Source: a bacterium (GTDB lineage Bacteria; Planctomycetota; Planctomycetia; Pirellulales; Pirellulaceae). From it: a DNA stretch of 64,000 nucleotides. The stretch lies in contig WGNR01000001.1 of assembly GCA_016124445.1 (NCBI GenBank), positions 186,001 to 250,000 of the forward strand. The letters are read 5' to 3'. How positions within the stretch are numbered: the stretch's first letter is position 1; each line of letters opens with the position of its first letter. The position numbers were made by a program, and so were the translations under genes. Under the pieces are notes generated by a model that did no database searches, was not told the origin of the DNA, and was given only the letters and a program-made list of their open reading frames with translations. Of this stretch, positions 40,983-53,006 are shown in pieces.

Positions 40983-43624
40983 GCCACGTCGCTGGTCTGC
41001 TCGATCCAGTTTCTCAGTTGGCGATAGTTCGTCTTGCCGGTCCCCAATACCGGAATCGCATCGACCTGGCGAACCTCGTCCAGCCGCATGATTCCCTGGA
41101 AGCCTGCTTCCTTGAGCAAGTCGTTGGCATCCCGCAGACTGATTTCCTCGGTCGTGAACAGCACGATACAGCGGCCTCCGTCCTGTTCGATCCCCTCGAC
41201 GGCAACCTTGGGCCCTTCGTCATCCGCAGGGAACTTATCCGCCAAGGGAGCTTCCAGCGCCGGCAGGCTGACCATTTCGCCGCCGATCTTGAGGAATCGC
41301 TTCATCCGGCCGCGGAAGGTGATGAAGCCTTCTTCGTCCTTTGAAACCAGATCGCCCGAGTTGTACCAGCGATGTCCTTCCACTTCTAGGAACGGTTGTT
41401 GGGCGTCGTATTTCAGGTAGCCATTGAAAACCGAATCGCCACGGATCAATAGCAAACCGGTTTCCCCTTGCGGCAGTACTTCATGCGTTTCGGGATGAAC
41501 CACGATCGTTTCGACGCAATTGATTGGCAGGCCAATCGTGCCGGGCTTGTTCTTCCCAGGTCGATTCCCGGAAACGACCGGGCTGCATTCCGTAATGCCG
41601 TAACCTTCCAGTAAATCGAGTTTGGGAAGGATCTGCATCGTTTTCTCGTACAGTGCAGGCGGGCATTTCTCGGCTCCGACCAAAACCAACCGTAGCGACT
41701 CGAGTTCGCCTGGTTTGCTGCTGCTGACGATGTACTGCAAAAACGTCGGCGTGGCGAACATTAATGTCGGCCTGTAAGCGGCAATCACGCGAGCCAGCAT
41801 CCGGGCGTCGGTTGGGTCGGGATGATGGACAACGCGAATGCCAGCCACCAACGGCATCAACGTGGTCGCCGTCAGACCGAAGCTATGAAATGGCGGTAGA
41901 AACCCGAGCAGCGTATCGGCACGATGGAAGTCCATGTGCTCGATCCCGCCCCGAATGTTCGCAATCAAGTTGCGATGCGAAAGGGGAACCGCTTTGGGCA
42001 GGCTTTCCGAACCCGAGGTGAACAGCACGACCGCCGGGTCATCCGGGTTGGGCTGCGGAATGTTTCGCAAAAAGGAACCTGGCGCGATGTAGGTGGCGGC
42101 CCACGCCGTGAGCTTCTCGAATTTGGAAATCCCTTCGCGAACCTCTTCGAGATAACACATCTCGGCCCCATCTAGCTCCACGGCCAGACGATCCATGAAC
42201 CGCTTCGAGGTAATCACCGATTTTACTTCGAGTTTCTCGACGGCATGCTTCAGCCCCGCTGGTCCGGTGGTCCAGTTCAGCATCACCGGAAGCTTGCCGG
42301 CCATCAGCGCCGCCAGGAGGACGGAATCGGTCGCTACCGACGCAGGGAGCATGATCCCCACGGCATTCCCTTCCAGCTTGGCGATTCGCTTCGACAACAG
42401 CGAGGCCCCGATCAGGAGCTTGCGATAGTCGACACAGCCTGACATCGTGTCCGCGGCGGCGGGATGATTGATGCTGGCCAAGGCCTGCTTCACGAACGCT
42501 TCTGCAACGGTCTCGGCCAGGACTTCGGGATGATCGCTTTTCGTCTGGCGCGGAGCATTCCACTCCTCGGGCACTTTCAGCGGATGCTCGTCCCGCGGGG
42601 CCTTACCGGCAGCCAACAGGCAAAGCTCTCCGACGGTGCCTGGGACGTGATCGCTGCGAAAGCCATACTGGCGTTCCAATTCCAATGCCAAGTCCATTCG
42701 TTCCAGGCTGTCGAGCCCTAACAGATCGAGCGTCGTTTTCGGATCCTTCTCTTTCTCGTCCAGCGAGCGATCGAGACGCCGTTCCAGGATTTCGTGAACT
42801 TCCTCAATCAGTTCATGCGGGATCGCTCGCAGGTCGATATCCGACTTCCGACGCACGGCCTCGAAGTCAAAGTCACGCGGACCGAACAAGTAGCTGTACG
42901 GAACGAACGTCGCCTCTTCGCCGCCATCGGCGTTGTAAAACGCTTCGAGATAACGGTTCAAGGCATTTTTGTTTTCCATTGGAAGCGAGCTGCGATCGAC
43001 CGGCTGAATCTCGAGCGTGACTTTTCGTTTCGGCAGAAAGAAGATTCCTCCCGCCAGAATCCAGAAGAGCGAAGCGAGCGCACTGCGGCCCAGGGGAGGC
43101 AAATCCCCATCCTGGGCGCAACCAAACCGGCTACCCCACAAACCGCGAGTGCGAACGAGGACGACGTTGACGTTCTCGACCCGTTCCAAAAGTTCGTACG
43201 CGATGCGTGCTCCACCGACGATCTCATACCCTTGCCGCTGAAGTCGCCCGCTAGGATAGATCAGGAAGTTCTGCCCATCCTTCAAGCCCTCGGCAACCTT
43301 GTCGATCAGTTCGGTCGTCTTGTTATGAGCGTCGCGGCTATGCGATTTCAAGTTGGGTACTTCGTATGCCTCGACGATCTTCATCAGTGGAAAGAAGAGC
43401 GGGCTGCGATAGGTATCGGTAAATACCAATGGCCGTAGAGATTTGCCAAACCGAAGGTGGCTCAAAACGGTTGGCGGATCGACGTAGGCTGGATGGTTCG
43501 GTAGCACCAAAACCGGGCCTTCCAAACCTTCTAACTTTTCGAGCCCTTTGACCTCTACCTGGTAGCGACGGTGCAAAAGACACCGCAGCACGAAATAGAG
43601 CAGTGATTGAATCCACTTAATCAT
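40979..43624 (-). CDS. Trifunctional acyltransferase-ACP-acyl ligase (Aas-like)
   Basis: An 881-residue fusion for phospholipid or lipid remodelling at the membrane. Residues 1-230 are a PlsC-type acyltransferase with the H-x4-D motif VLPNHPAYVDPPT near residue 42. A helical linker is followed by an acyl-carrier-protein domain with the phosphopantetheine site LGLDSLERMD (Ser near 303). Residues about 390-881 form an AMP-dependent acyl ligase with P-loop FTSGSESLPKAVPLSHRN near 535 and the A5 motif EGYGITECSPVVSGN. E. coli Aas has only PlsC and ligase. The inserted ACP suggests an enzyme that loads and transfers its own acyl chain. The N-terminus lies at ATG 43624; the SD is weak. Confidence 0.9.
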   Translation of the reverse strand: MIKWIQSLLYFVLRCLLHRRYQVEVKGLEKLEGLEGPVLVLPNHPAYVDPPTVLSHLRFGKSLRPLVFTDTYRSPLFFPLMKIVEAYEVPNLKSHSRDAHNKTTELIDKVAEGLKDGQNFLIYPSGRLQRQGYEIVGGARIAYELLERVENVNVVLVRTRGLWGSRFGCAQDGDLPPLGRSALASLFWILAGGIFFLPKRKVTLEIQPVDRSSLPMENKNALNRYLEAFYNADGGEEATFVPYSYLFGPRDFDFEAVRRKSDIDLRAIPHELIEEVHEILERRLDRSLDEKEKDPKTTLDLLGLDSLERMDLALELERQYGFRSDHVPGTVGELCLLAAGKAPRDEHPLKVPEEWNAPRQTKSDHPEVLAETVAEAFVKQALASINHPAAADTMSGCVDYRKLLIGASLLSKRIAKLEGNAVGIMLPASVATDSVLLAALMAGKLPVMLNWTTGPAGLKHAVEKLEVKSVITSKRFMDRLAVELDGAEMCYLEEVREGISKFEKLTAWAATYIAPGSFLRNIPQPNPDDPAVVLFTSGSESLPKAVPLSHRNLIANIRGGIEHMDFHRADTLLGFLPPFHSFGLTATTLMPLVAGIRVVHHPDPTDARMLARVIAAYRPTLMFATPTFLQYIVSSSKPGELESLRLVLVGAEKCPPALYEKTMQILPKLDLLEGYGITECSPVVSGNRPGKNKPGTIGLPINCVETIVVHPETHEVLPQGETGLLLIRGDSVFNGYLKYDAQQPFLEVEGHRWYNSGDLVSKDEEGFITFRGRMKRFLKIGGEMVSLPALEAPLADKFPADDEGPKVAVEGIEQDGGRCIVLFTTEEISLRDANDLLKEAGFQGIMRLDEVRQVDAIPVLGTGKTNYRQLRNWIEQTSDVA

Positions 43625-43868
43625 GGTTGCTGTTACCTATCTCCGTAGAAACCTGTGGGTGCCTACGAACTACGCGACAATCGAGCCAAAGAGGGGCAAT
43701 CGGACCATACAATCGGCAATGCTAGTCCCAATTTACGCTGAAATGGGGGTCTCTTAAAGATCGTTCCGTGGGGCGGCCCTGCTTCGATTTCTTTCTCAGA
43801 GGCCGTATCATACAGTCTGGATCGATTTCGATCCCTTCAATGATCGCGGATGGGGACTGACTTACAGC

Positions 43869-44840
43869 ATGGCACTGCCGACTGACCGACTTGAACTCAA
43901 CGTAATCGACTCTCACACGGGGGGTGAGCCTACCCGGACCATCATCGGCGGGGCCCCGGATCTAACCGGCGATAACATCGCCGAGCAAATCGAGTGCCTC
44001 AGGGCCGAATACGACTGGATTCGCACCGCACTGACCCACGAACCTCGCGGGTATGAAGCAATGGTCGGAGCCCTGCTGCTTGGGCCGGAAAACCCTGACG
44101 CGGTCGCTCGAGTCGTCTACTTTAACAACGTCGGCTACCTCGGCATGTGCGGCCACGGAACGATCGGCGTCGCCGCGACTCTTTCGTACCTGGGCAAGAT
44201 CTCCCCCGGCGAGCACCTCCTGGAAACGGTCACCGGCGACGTCTACTTCACCCTGCACGAAGACAACCGGGTTTCGTTCCGCAACGTTCCCAGCTACCGC
44301 TATAAGACTGCCGTGCCGGTCCAAACCAAGTCGTTTGGAACTTTGACCGGCGACATTGCGTGGGGCGGCAACTGGTTCTACCTTTGCGCTGATCACGGAC
44401 TGGAAATCTCGATCAACAACCTGGACAAACTCAATCGCTGTTGCCGCGAGATCCGTAGTACGATCGATGCCGAAGGGATCGGTGGAGAGAACGGCGGTAT
44501 CATCGACCACGTCGAACTGTTCGGACCTCCTCGCCGAGAAGATGCCCAATCAATCAATTACGTCGACTGCCCTGGCGGCGAATACGATCGTTCTCCGTGC
44601 GGTACCGGAACGAGCGCCAAGATTGCCTGCCTGGCAGCTGCCGGCAAACTGCAACCGGGCGAGAGCTGGGGACAGGAATCAGTCACCGGTAGTTTGTTCG
44701 AAGGTTCCTTCGAATGGCAGGGAGACAAGATCCTTCCACGAATCATGGGAGAAGCATTCGTCACCGCCGAGACGACCGTAGTCATCGACCCGACCGACCC
44801 GCTCACCTTCGGCTTCAGCCAGAAACAATCCCCCGCGTGA
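43869..44840 (+). CDS. Proline racemase-family enzyme, likely 4-hydroxyproline 2-epimerase
   Basis: A 323-residue cytosolic isomerase. Both catalytic Cys are visible: MCGHGTIG near residue 93 and SPCGTGTSA near 244. The substrate-binding segment DSHTGGEPTRTI lies near residues 13-24. In hydroxyproline epimerase the second Cys is kept, whereas trans-3-hydroxyproline dehydratases have Thr or Ser at one of these positions, so an epimerase is favoured. The next gene, 32 bp downstream, encodes a DadA-like FAD oxidase, the classic partner for oxidising cis-4-hydroxy-D-proline. Proline racemase itself is the alternative. It starts at ATG 43869. Confidence 0.9.
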   Translation: MALPTDRLELNVIDSHTGGEPTRTIIGGAPDLTGDNIAEQIECLRAEYDWIRTALTHEPRGYEAMVGALLLGPENPDAVARVVYFNNVGYLGMCGHGTIGVAATLSYLGKISPGEHLLETVTGDVYFTLHEDNRVSFRNVPSYRYKTAVPVQTKSFGTLTGDIAWGGNWFYLCADHGLEISINNLDKLNRCCREIRSTIDAEGIGGENGGIIDHVELFGPPRREDAQSINYVDCPGGEYDRSPCGTGTSAKIACLAAAGKLQPGESWGQESVTGSLFEGSFEWQGDKILPRIMGEAFVTAETTVVIDPTDPLTFGFSQKQSPA

Positions 44841-44872
44841 ATTAAGCACCCCTTTCGCCTGGACCCCCATCC

Positions 44873-46111
44873 TTGAGTACCTCGACGATTGTCATTGGCG
44901 GCGGCGTGGTTGGAACCGCCGCGGCCTACTACCTCGCCAAAGCAGGGCACCCGGTCACGATCGTCGATCAGGGTAGCCATGGTGGTGCCTGTTCGCATGC
45001 GAACTGCGGTTACGTATCGCCGAGCCATGTTCCGCCGATCCCCCAGCCAGGCCTGATCGGACCGACGATGCGATCGATGCTCAGCAGCCAATCGCCGTTC
45101 TACATTCGTCCTCGACTGTCGCCGGCGCTGTGGAGCTTCTTGTTTCGTTTCTGGTGGAACTGCAACGAGTCGCAGATGAAGAAGGCCGCCCGTGGCAAGC
45201 ATGCGTTGCTCAATAGTTCCCGCGAGCTTTACCAGGAGTTGATCGAAGGAGAAGGGCTCGATTGCAACTGGGAGAAGCGAGGTCTGCTGTTCGTCTTTCA
45301 CGACAAGCACCACTTCGATGATTTCAGCAAACTGAACGACTGGCTCACCAGCGAATTCGATCTGCCCGCCGTCCCCTACGCCGATGGCGAACTGCAAAAG
45401 CTGGAACCGGCCCTGAAGGACGAAGTCTACGGAGCCTGGCACTATCCGCACGATGCCCACCTGCGGCCAGATCGGCTGCTCAGCTCATGGCGCGGGATCC
45501 TCGAGCGAATGGGCGTGACTTTCCTGGAACAGCACGAGGTAACCGACTTCGTGGGTGAATCAGGCCGACTCAAAGCGATTCGCTGCGGCAAGCAGGAACT
45601 ACAGGCCGATCGGTTTGTCCTGGCCACCGGATCATGGAGCCCCTTCTTCAACCGCAAACTGGGATGCACACTGCGGATTCAACCAGGTAAAGGGTATTCG
45701 ATCACGATGGCCCGTCCTGAGATCTGCCCCAAGATTCCGATGCTGCTCGAAGAACGCCGCGTTGGGGTGACTCCTTTTGACGACGGTTATCGGCTTGGCT
45801 CGACCATGGAATTCGGCGGGTACGATCCCAGCGTCAATCGAAAGCGGTTGGCACTCCTTAAACAAGGGGCAGAGCACTATCTCAAAGAACCTTATACCGA
45901 TGAGGTCTACGAAGAGTGGTACGGCTGGCGGCCAATGACCCCGGACGATTTGCCTTACATCGACTTTTCGCCAAAGTACGACAACCTGTTGATCACGGCC
46001 GGTCATAACATGCTGGGGCTATCGATGGGCACGGGCACCGGAAAGTTGGCCTGGCAACTATTGGACAAGCTGCCCCCTCACATCGATCCGACACCCTATC
46101 GGCTACGTTAG
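44873..46111 (+). CDS. FAD-dependent amino acid oxidase/dehydrogenase (DadA-like)
   Basis: A 412-residue flavoprotein. The Rossmann FAD motif is IVIGGGVVGTAAAYYLAKAG near residues 6-25. It starts with TTG at 44873, the only start consistent with an intact N-terminal beta strand; the SD is poor. Other family features are LATGSWSPFF, and the C-terminal WYGWRPMTPDDLPYID then NLLITAGHNMLGLSMG. Given the hydroxyproline epimerase immediately upstream, I infer oxidation of cis-4-hydroxy-D-proline (as in LhpB/HypO-type enzymes). A D-amino acid dehydrogenase acting on other substrates cannot be excluded. Confidence 0.88.
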   Translation: MSTSTIVIGGGVVGTAAAYYLAKAGHPVTIVDQGSHGGACSHANCGYVSPSHVPPIPQPGLIGPTMRSMLSSQSPFYIRPRLSPALWSFLFRFWWNCNESQMKKAARGKHALLNSSRELYQELIEGEGLDCNWEKRGLLFVFHDKHHFDDFSKLNDWLTSEFDLPAVPYADGELQKLEPALKDEVYGAWHYPHDAHLRPDRLLSSWRGILERMGVTFLEQHEVTDFVGESGRLKAIRCGKQELQADRFVLATGSWSPFFNRKLGCTLRIQPGKGYSITMARPEICPKIPMLLEERRVGVTPFDDGYRLGSTMEFGGYDPSVNRKRLALLKQGAEHYLKEPYTDEVYEEWYGWRPMTPDDLPYIDFSPKYDNLLITAGHNMLGLSMGTGTGKLAWQLLDKLPPHIDPTPYRLR

Positions 46112-46202
46112 TTTGACCTGGGCCGCGCATTACTGCACAATTGGATTGCCGCTTCGTTCACTCAACTTTCCCACCCAATCCTCTTCAACGAAAGCCATTT
46201 TA

Positions 46203-47633
46203 ATGCGTCTGCTGGCATTGCTTGTTTGTACATTGGTCGTTGCTTTGGCGCCGCGACTCGCCTCGGGGGAAGACCGGAAGCCTAACTTTGTTTTCATTCT
46301 GGTCGACGACCTCGGCTGGACCGACCTGGGCTGCTTTGGCAGTTCGTTCTACGACACACCTAACTGCGACAAGCTGGCCGCCAGTGGCGAGCGGTTCACC
46401 AGCGCCTATGCGGCTTGCCAGGTATGCTCGCCGACTCGGGCTAGTATCGTTACCGGTCGTTATCCGACGCGTACCGGCATCACCGATTACATCGGCGCCG
46501 CTCAGCCGCAAAACTGGAAACGCAAGACTCCAATGCTGCCGGCCCCGTACGCGATGCAGTTGGCCCACCAGGAAACCACGATCGCCGAAGTGCTGAAGCA
46601 GAACGGCTACGCAACCTTCTTCGCCGGCAAATGGCATCTGGGGAACGAACCGTATTACCCGGAAACGCAAGGCTTCGACGTCAACAAAGGTGGCCACGAA
46701 CGGGGCGGCCCTTACGGCGGTAAGAAGTATTTTTCCCCCTATGGCAATCCTCGCTTGGAAGATGGCCCTCCTGGCGAACATTTGCCAGATCGCCTGGCGA
46801 CCGAAACAGTCAAGTTCATGACCGAGCACAAGGATCAGCCGTTTCTGGCTTACCTGGCTTTCTATTCGGTCCATACACCGTTGATGGCTCGCGAGGATTT
46901 GAAGGAGAAGTACGAGGAGAAACGGAAGACTCTCGATCATGGCGAAGTTTGGGGCAAAGAAGGCGCCCGGCAGGTTCGCCTGATTCAGGAACACGCCGTT
47001 TATGGCGGTATGGTGGAAGCGATGGATCAGGCCGTTGGCAAAGTCCTGAAAGGGATCGATGACCTTGGACTAAGGAACAACACCGTCGTGATGTTCATGT
47101 CTGACAACGGCGGCTTGTCGACTTCGGAAGGGCACCCAACCAGCAACCTGCCGCTGCGAGCCGGCAAAGGCTGGATCTACGAAGGGGGCATTCGCGAACC
47201 GATGATCGTCCGCTGGCCTGGCGTTACCGTCCCAGGCTCGGAGACAACTCAGTACATCAGTAGCGTCGACTTCTTCCCGACGATTCTGGACATCGCCGGA
47301 ATCGAAGTGCCAAGCGACCTGAAGCTCGACGGCATGAGCTTCGCCCCGGTCCTCAAAGGGAAAAGCATCGACCGAGGTGCCATCTATTGGCATTACCCGC
47401 ACTACGGCAACCAGGGAGGTTCACCCAGTGCCGCGATTCGCGAAGGTGACTGGAAGCTGATCGAGTTCTACGAAGACAACCACCTTGAACTCTACAACGT
47501 GGTGGATGACATCGGCGAAAAGAACGACATGGCCGCCAAGAAGCCGGAGCTTGTGAAAGAAATGCGCGCAAAGCTGGAAGCCTGGCGAAAAGAAACCGGC
47601 GCCAAGATGCCAACCCACCGCAAGGAAGGCTGA
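46203..47633 (+). CDS. Exported formylglycine-dependent sulfatase
   Basis: A 476-residue protein from ATG 46203; an earlier in-frame start at 46113 would add 30 residues before the signal peptide. Signal peptide MRLLALLVCTLVVALAPRLASG. The S1-family catalytic features are FILVDDLGWTDLG (metal-binding Asp pair) and the maturation motif CSPTRASIVTGRYPTRTG with Cys near residue 75, which would become formylglycine. FAGKWHLG and FYSVHTPL follow, and a C-terminal part has AIREGDWKLIEFYEDN. The subfamily and substrate (carrageenan, fucoidan, host glycans) cannot be read from this. It is 91 bp downstream of the FAD oxidase and may be cotranscribed. Confidence 0.93.
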   Translation: MRLLALLVCTLVVALAPRLASGEDRKPNFVFILVDDLGWTDLGCFGSSFYDTPNCDKLAASGERFTSAYAACQVCSPTRASIVTGRYPTRTGITDYIGAAQPQNWKRKTPMLPAPYAMQLAHQETTIAEVLKQNGYATFFAGKWHLGNEPYYPETQGFDVNKGGHERGGPYGGKKYFSPYGNPRLEDGPPGEHLPDRLATETVKFMTEHKDQPFLAYLAFYSVHTPLMAREDLKEKYEEKRKTLDHGEVWGKEGARQVRLIQEHAVYGGMVEAMDQAVGKVLKGIDDLGLRNNTVVMFMSDNGGLSTSEGHPTSNLPLRAGKGWIYEGGIREPMIVRWPGVTVPGSETTQYISSVDFFPTILDIAGIEVPSDLKLDGMSFAPVLKGKSIDRGAIYWHYPHYGNQGGSPSAAIREGDWKLIEFYEDNHLELYNVVDDIGEKNDMAAKKPELVKEMRAKLEAWRKETGAKMPTHRKEG

Positions 47634-47660
47634 GATATTTTAGGGACGCGAACTAGAACT

Positions 47661-47687
47661 CCCGTCCGCCCCGTTGGGGCTGGCGGG
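47661..47687. terminator. Convergent hairpin between sulfatase and mutS
   Basis: CCCGTCCGCCCC (47661-47672) pairs imperfectly with GGGGCTGGCGGG (47676-47687) around loop GTT. It sits 27 bp past the sulfatase stop and 12 bp before the mutS 3' end. It lacks a T-tract on either side, so termination may be partial. Confidence 0.5.
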
Positions 47688-47699
47688 ATGCAGTAAAGT

Positions 47700-50300
<2,601 letters not shown>

Positions 50301-50641
50301 AGTTTCACCTTATCGTTTTCCAGCCGACGGTGCTTCGGTCAAGGGTCTCGTGAATTGCTTGGTCGAAGTCGATTTGGTTTAGGCATACTCCGACAAAATT
50401 AACATAACAGGCTTCGCCCTCGCGCTGCAGGAGGGCTTTCAGATTGGTCAAAAGGCTGTCTTTGTGAAGAAATGATAATCGTTCTCCAAAATCTCTGAAA
50501 TCACTCGAACAGGAACCACGAAACGCTCGTTTGGCTACTGATGCCATCTATACTCAGTCGCTGCAGGGCGGCGAAGTTTTTGATGGAAAGCCGCCTACGG
50601 GACTAGGTGGTTTGCTAACCCGGGGCCGGTGGAGGCAAGTG
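50301..50641. other. 341-bp divergent intergenic region
   Basis: It separates mutS (minus) from the zinc-ribbon gene (plus). The plus-strand frame is open from TTG 50531, but the segment before ATG 50642 has no SD and no family features, so I treat it as untranslated. No RNA gene or clear promoter is recognised. Confidence 0.4.
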
Positions 50642-51256
50642 ATGCCGGACGACCTAATCCGCTTTAAATGCAAAAAGTGTAAGAACACAATCAAAGCCAA
50701 GTCAAAATACGCCGGACGCAAAATAAAGTGTCCCGGCTGTAAAGAGACGATTCGCGTTCCAGAACCAAAGGGGGCGGAAGATTCTGGCTCGGATAAGAAA
50801 TCGGAGAAGCCTGGGAACTCGACGGTCATACTGCGCAATTCGCCGTCCGCTACGGAGGGCCAGAAACGCGAAGCCCGAAAACTGGGGATTCGCTTCAACG
50901 AGACGATCACCACCCGAGAGCTTTCCGAACTGATCGAGTGGGAGAAAAAGAATCGCGCCCAGCGAATCAAGCAGGCCGACAACAAGCTGGAAGCGATGTT
51001 GGCCGAGTTGACCCCGGTCGAGTTTTTGGACGAGATGCTGCTGCGGCGTCAAACGGCGATCCTGGTTTTGATCGATTCCGATGATTTCTCCAGCGATGCC
51101 AACAATCTTTCCCAATGCGAAGCCAACATCCTGGCGACGGATGATCTCAACCGAGAAAACTGGGCGGCAGTCTTGCAGCATGCCCTGGCCCAATTGCACG
51201 CCGGAGACGAAGTTCCGCAGACCCGGCATCAATACAATCTGGACGATGACGACTAG
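50642..51256 (+). CDS. Zinc-ribbon protein of unknown function
   Basis: A 204-residue protein from ATG 50642, with GGAGG at 50631-50635. Residues 8-33 form a zinc ribbon, CKKC and CPGC separated by a basic loop (KAKSKYAGRKIK). An acidic/Ser-rich linker (EDSGSDKKSEKPGN) follows, then a helical region (KREARKLGIRFNETITTRELSELIEWEKKNRAQ) and an alpha/beta end (TPVEFLDEMLLRRQTAILVLIDSDDFSSD) with acidic tail LDDDD. The ribbon resembles those of planctomycete MJ0042-type or HEAT-repeat proteins. I do not recognise the second domain. It could be a nucleic-acid or protein adaptor. Confidence 0.72.
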   Translation: MPDDLIRFKCKKCKNTIKAKSKYAGRKIKCPGCKETIRVPEPKGAEDSGSDKKSEKPGNSTVILRNSPSATEGQKREARKLGIRFNETITTRELSELIEWEKKNRAQRIKQADNKLEAMLAELTPVEFLDEMLLRRQTAILVLIDSDDFSSDANNLSQCEANILATDDLNRENWAAVLQHALAQLHAGDEVPQTRHQYNLDDDD

Positions 51257-51319
51257 CCACCGTCGCCGCAAGCCACAGTGCCCGATTGCCTGTGGCGGTT
51301 GGTTAGATAACCAGATTGC

Positions 51320-51577
51320 CTAATCTTTGGCCGCCATCCGGTTGTAAAGCTCAGCCATCAGTTCGCTGATTCTCACAGCCATGTCGTACGCTTCAGCGTC
51401 GAGCAAAATGGCCGGATGCCCGGCGATATGCTCACTCCAGGTTGCTTCAGTCATGTAGATCCGGTCGACCGCTTCGTGGTTACCGAAGCTTTCCGGACCA
51501 TATTGCTCGTCCAGTTCTTCCCTGGAAAGCGAGTTCTCTTCACAAGCCGCATTCAGAAGTTCTTCACGTTCGTCCAT
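51320..51577 (-). CDS. Small acidic hypothetical protein
   Basis: An 85-residue protein with a strong SD (AAGGAGG about 7 nt before ATG 51577). The sequence is mostly helical and acidic (MDEREELLNAACEENSLSREELDEQYG ... AEAYDMAVRISELMAELYNRMAAK). There is no signal peptide, membrane segment or known motif. It lies between the zinc-ribbon gene (convergent, 63 bp) and tRNA-Val (same strand, 77 bp upstream). The strong SD and lack of a better overlapping gene support it as real. Confidence 0.65.
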   Translation of the reverse strand: MDEREELLNAACEENSLSREELDEQYGPESFGNHEAVDRIYMTEATWSEHIAGHPAILLDAEAYDMAVRISELMAELYNRMAAKD

Positions 51578-51650
51578 GGACCAGCCTCCTTATTGCTTCT
51601 AAATCACTTCAGCGCAGAGAAATACCCGCGGATCAACGAAGCCACGGGTT

Positions 51651-51728
<78 letters not shown>

Positions 51729-51990
51729 TAGAATCTCACAATTTAACAATCGGGATTTCGCGGCGTCAACATGACACCCGGATGGCGGGTTTTTATCGAT
51801 CTCGCCAGGGCGCGGAATAATCGCTTCGATCGTCACCAATCCGACGAACCTGCCCCTGACGGCCGGAAAGAATGGATCAAAATGGACAGATCGGTTTCGC
51901 CCCTGACATGAAAGGAGAAAACTGGCGACAAGCGGTTCGCATCGAATAGCTCGCCTGCCGAATATAAAGAGGTAGGCACCAAGTCGAGAT

Positions 51991-52932
51991 TTGTCTGAGC
52001 GAGCTGTTGCGTTGATCTTCTTGCGAATTGTTACCCTCTCGATCCATCTGATCCTGATGAACCTGGCGGCAGCCGGTCCATTGTTGGCGGTGTGGTTGGA
52101 TATCCGCGCAACCCGCCGCGAAAGCACCGAACTGGCATCGTTGGGGCAGCGCATCGGATGGCTGTCGCTGGCCGCTTTCGCGCTGGGAATCTTCGTCGGA
52201 CTGATCCAAGGCCTGCTGATCTGGCTGGAAGGCAACACGGCCTATTTCGATGCCCTGAGCAGCCTTTGGTCGTCGAAAGTCACCTACGCATTTTGGGAAA
52301 TCGGGTTTTCGATCCTTTGCACCGGCGGCTATCTGATTTGGTGGAAGCGTTCGTCGCGTAAAAGCTTCTGGCAACGTGGACTTTCTCGGCTGCTGCCGAT
52401 CCTGGCCGCGACGAACCTGCTGTATCACTTTCCGACGCTATTCACCATCTTGGGCCTGATAGCCCGAGGCGAGGTGTCGGTCGAATCGCCAGTCGACTCC
52501 AGTGAGTTTCGCCAGCTGTTGCTGCATGGTGAAGTGATTTGGTTTACGCTTCATTTCTGGCTGGCATCGTTCGCGGTGACTGGCATATTCACCGGCATAC
52601 TCTGCCTGACGAAATTGCCGGAAGACCAGCGCGAATCGGCAGCAGGAGCCGCCTTCACGATCGCTTTGATCGTGACACTACTGCAAATTCCCGTTGGATT
52701 TGTCCTGACTACCACCTTGAATTCCACTCAGCAATCGCGTCTGATGGGCGGAGACATTTGGTGTACCGCGTTATTCATGATTAGCCTGGGGCTTGGCCTG
52801 TGGCTGATGCAATTGCTGGCCGGACTGGCCTTTTTTCAGCGCAGCCGCGTCAACGCACATCTGGCGTCGGCCGCGCTGACCGGAACGATTGTGCTGATGA
52901 CTGCCACCATGCTGTTAAGCCGCGGATCGTGA
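51991..52932 (+). CDS. Predicted multi-pass membrane protein of unknown function
   Basis: A 313-residue protein with about eight hydrophobic helices (for example ALIFLRIVTLSIHLILMNLA; SLAAFALGIFVGLIQGLLIWL; VTGIFTGILCL; FTIALIVTLLQIPVGFVL; ALFMISLGLGLWLMQLLAG). The start is uncertain: TTG 51991 keeps the first helix intact, whereas ATG 52057 would truncate it. His residues fall in or beside helices (SIHLILM; LLYHFPTLF; LLLHGEVIWFTLHFW), a pattern seen in haem b-binding membrane proteins, but no family is recognised. The downstream aldose-epimerase gene begins 74 bp after the stop. Confidence 0.7.
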   Translation: MSERAVALIFLRIVTLSIHLILMNLAAAGPLLAVWLDIRATRRESTELASLGQRIGWLSLAAFALGIFVGLIQGLLIWLEGNTAYFDALSSLWSSKVTYAFWEIGFSILCTGGYLIWWKRSSRKSFWQRGLSRLLPILAATNLLYHFPTLFTILGLIARGEVSVESPVDSSEFRQLLLHGEVIWFTLHFWLASFAVTGIFTGILCLTKLPEDQRESAAGAAFTIALIVTLLQIPVGFVLTTTLNSTQQSRLMGGDIWCTALFMISLGLGLWLMQLLAGLAFFQRSRVNAHLASAALTGTIVLMTATMLLSRGS

Positions 52933-53006
52933 TCGTTGCTGATTCCGATTCGAGGCATCCGAAGAATTACACTCGCCCTGCTCCTCTTTCCACGAAGTCG
53001 TTTCCC

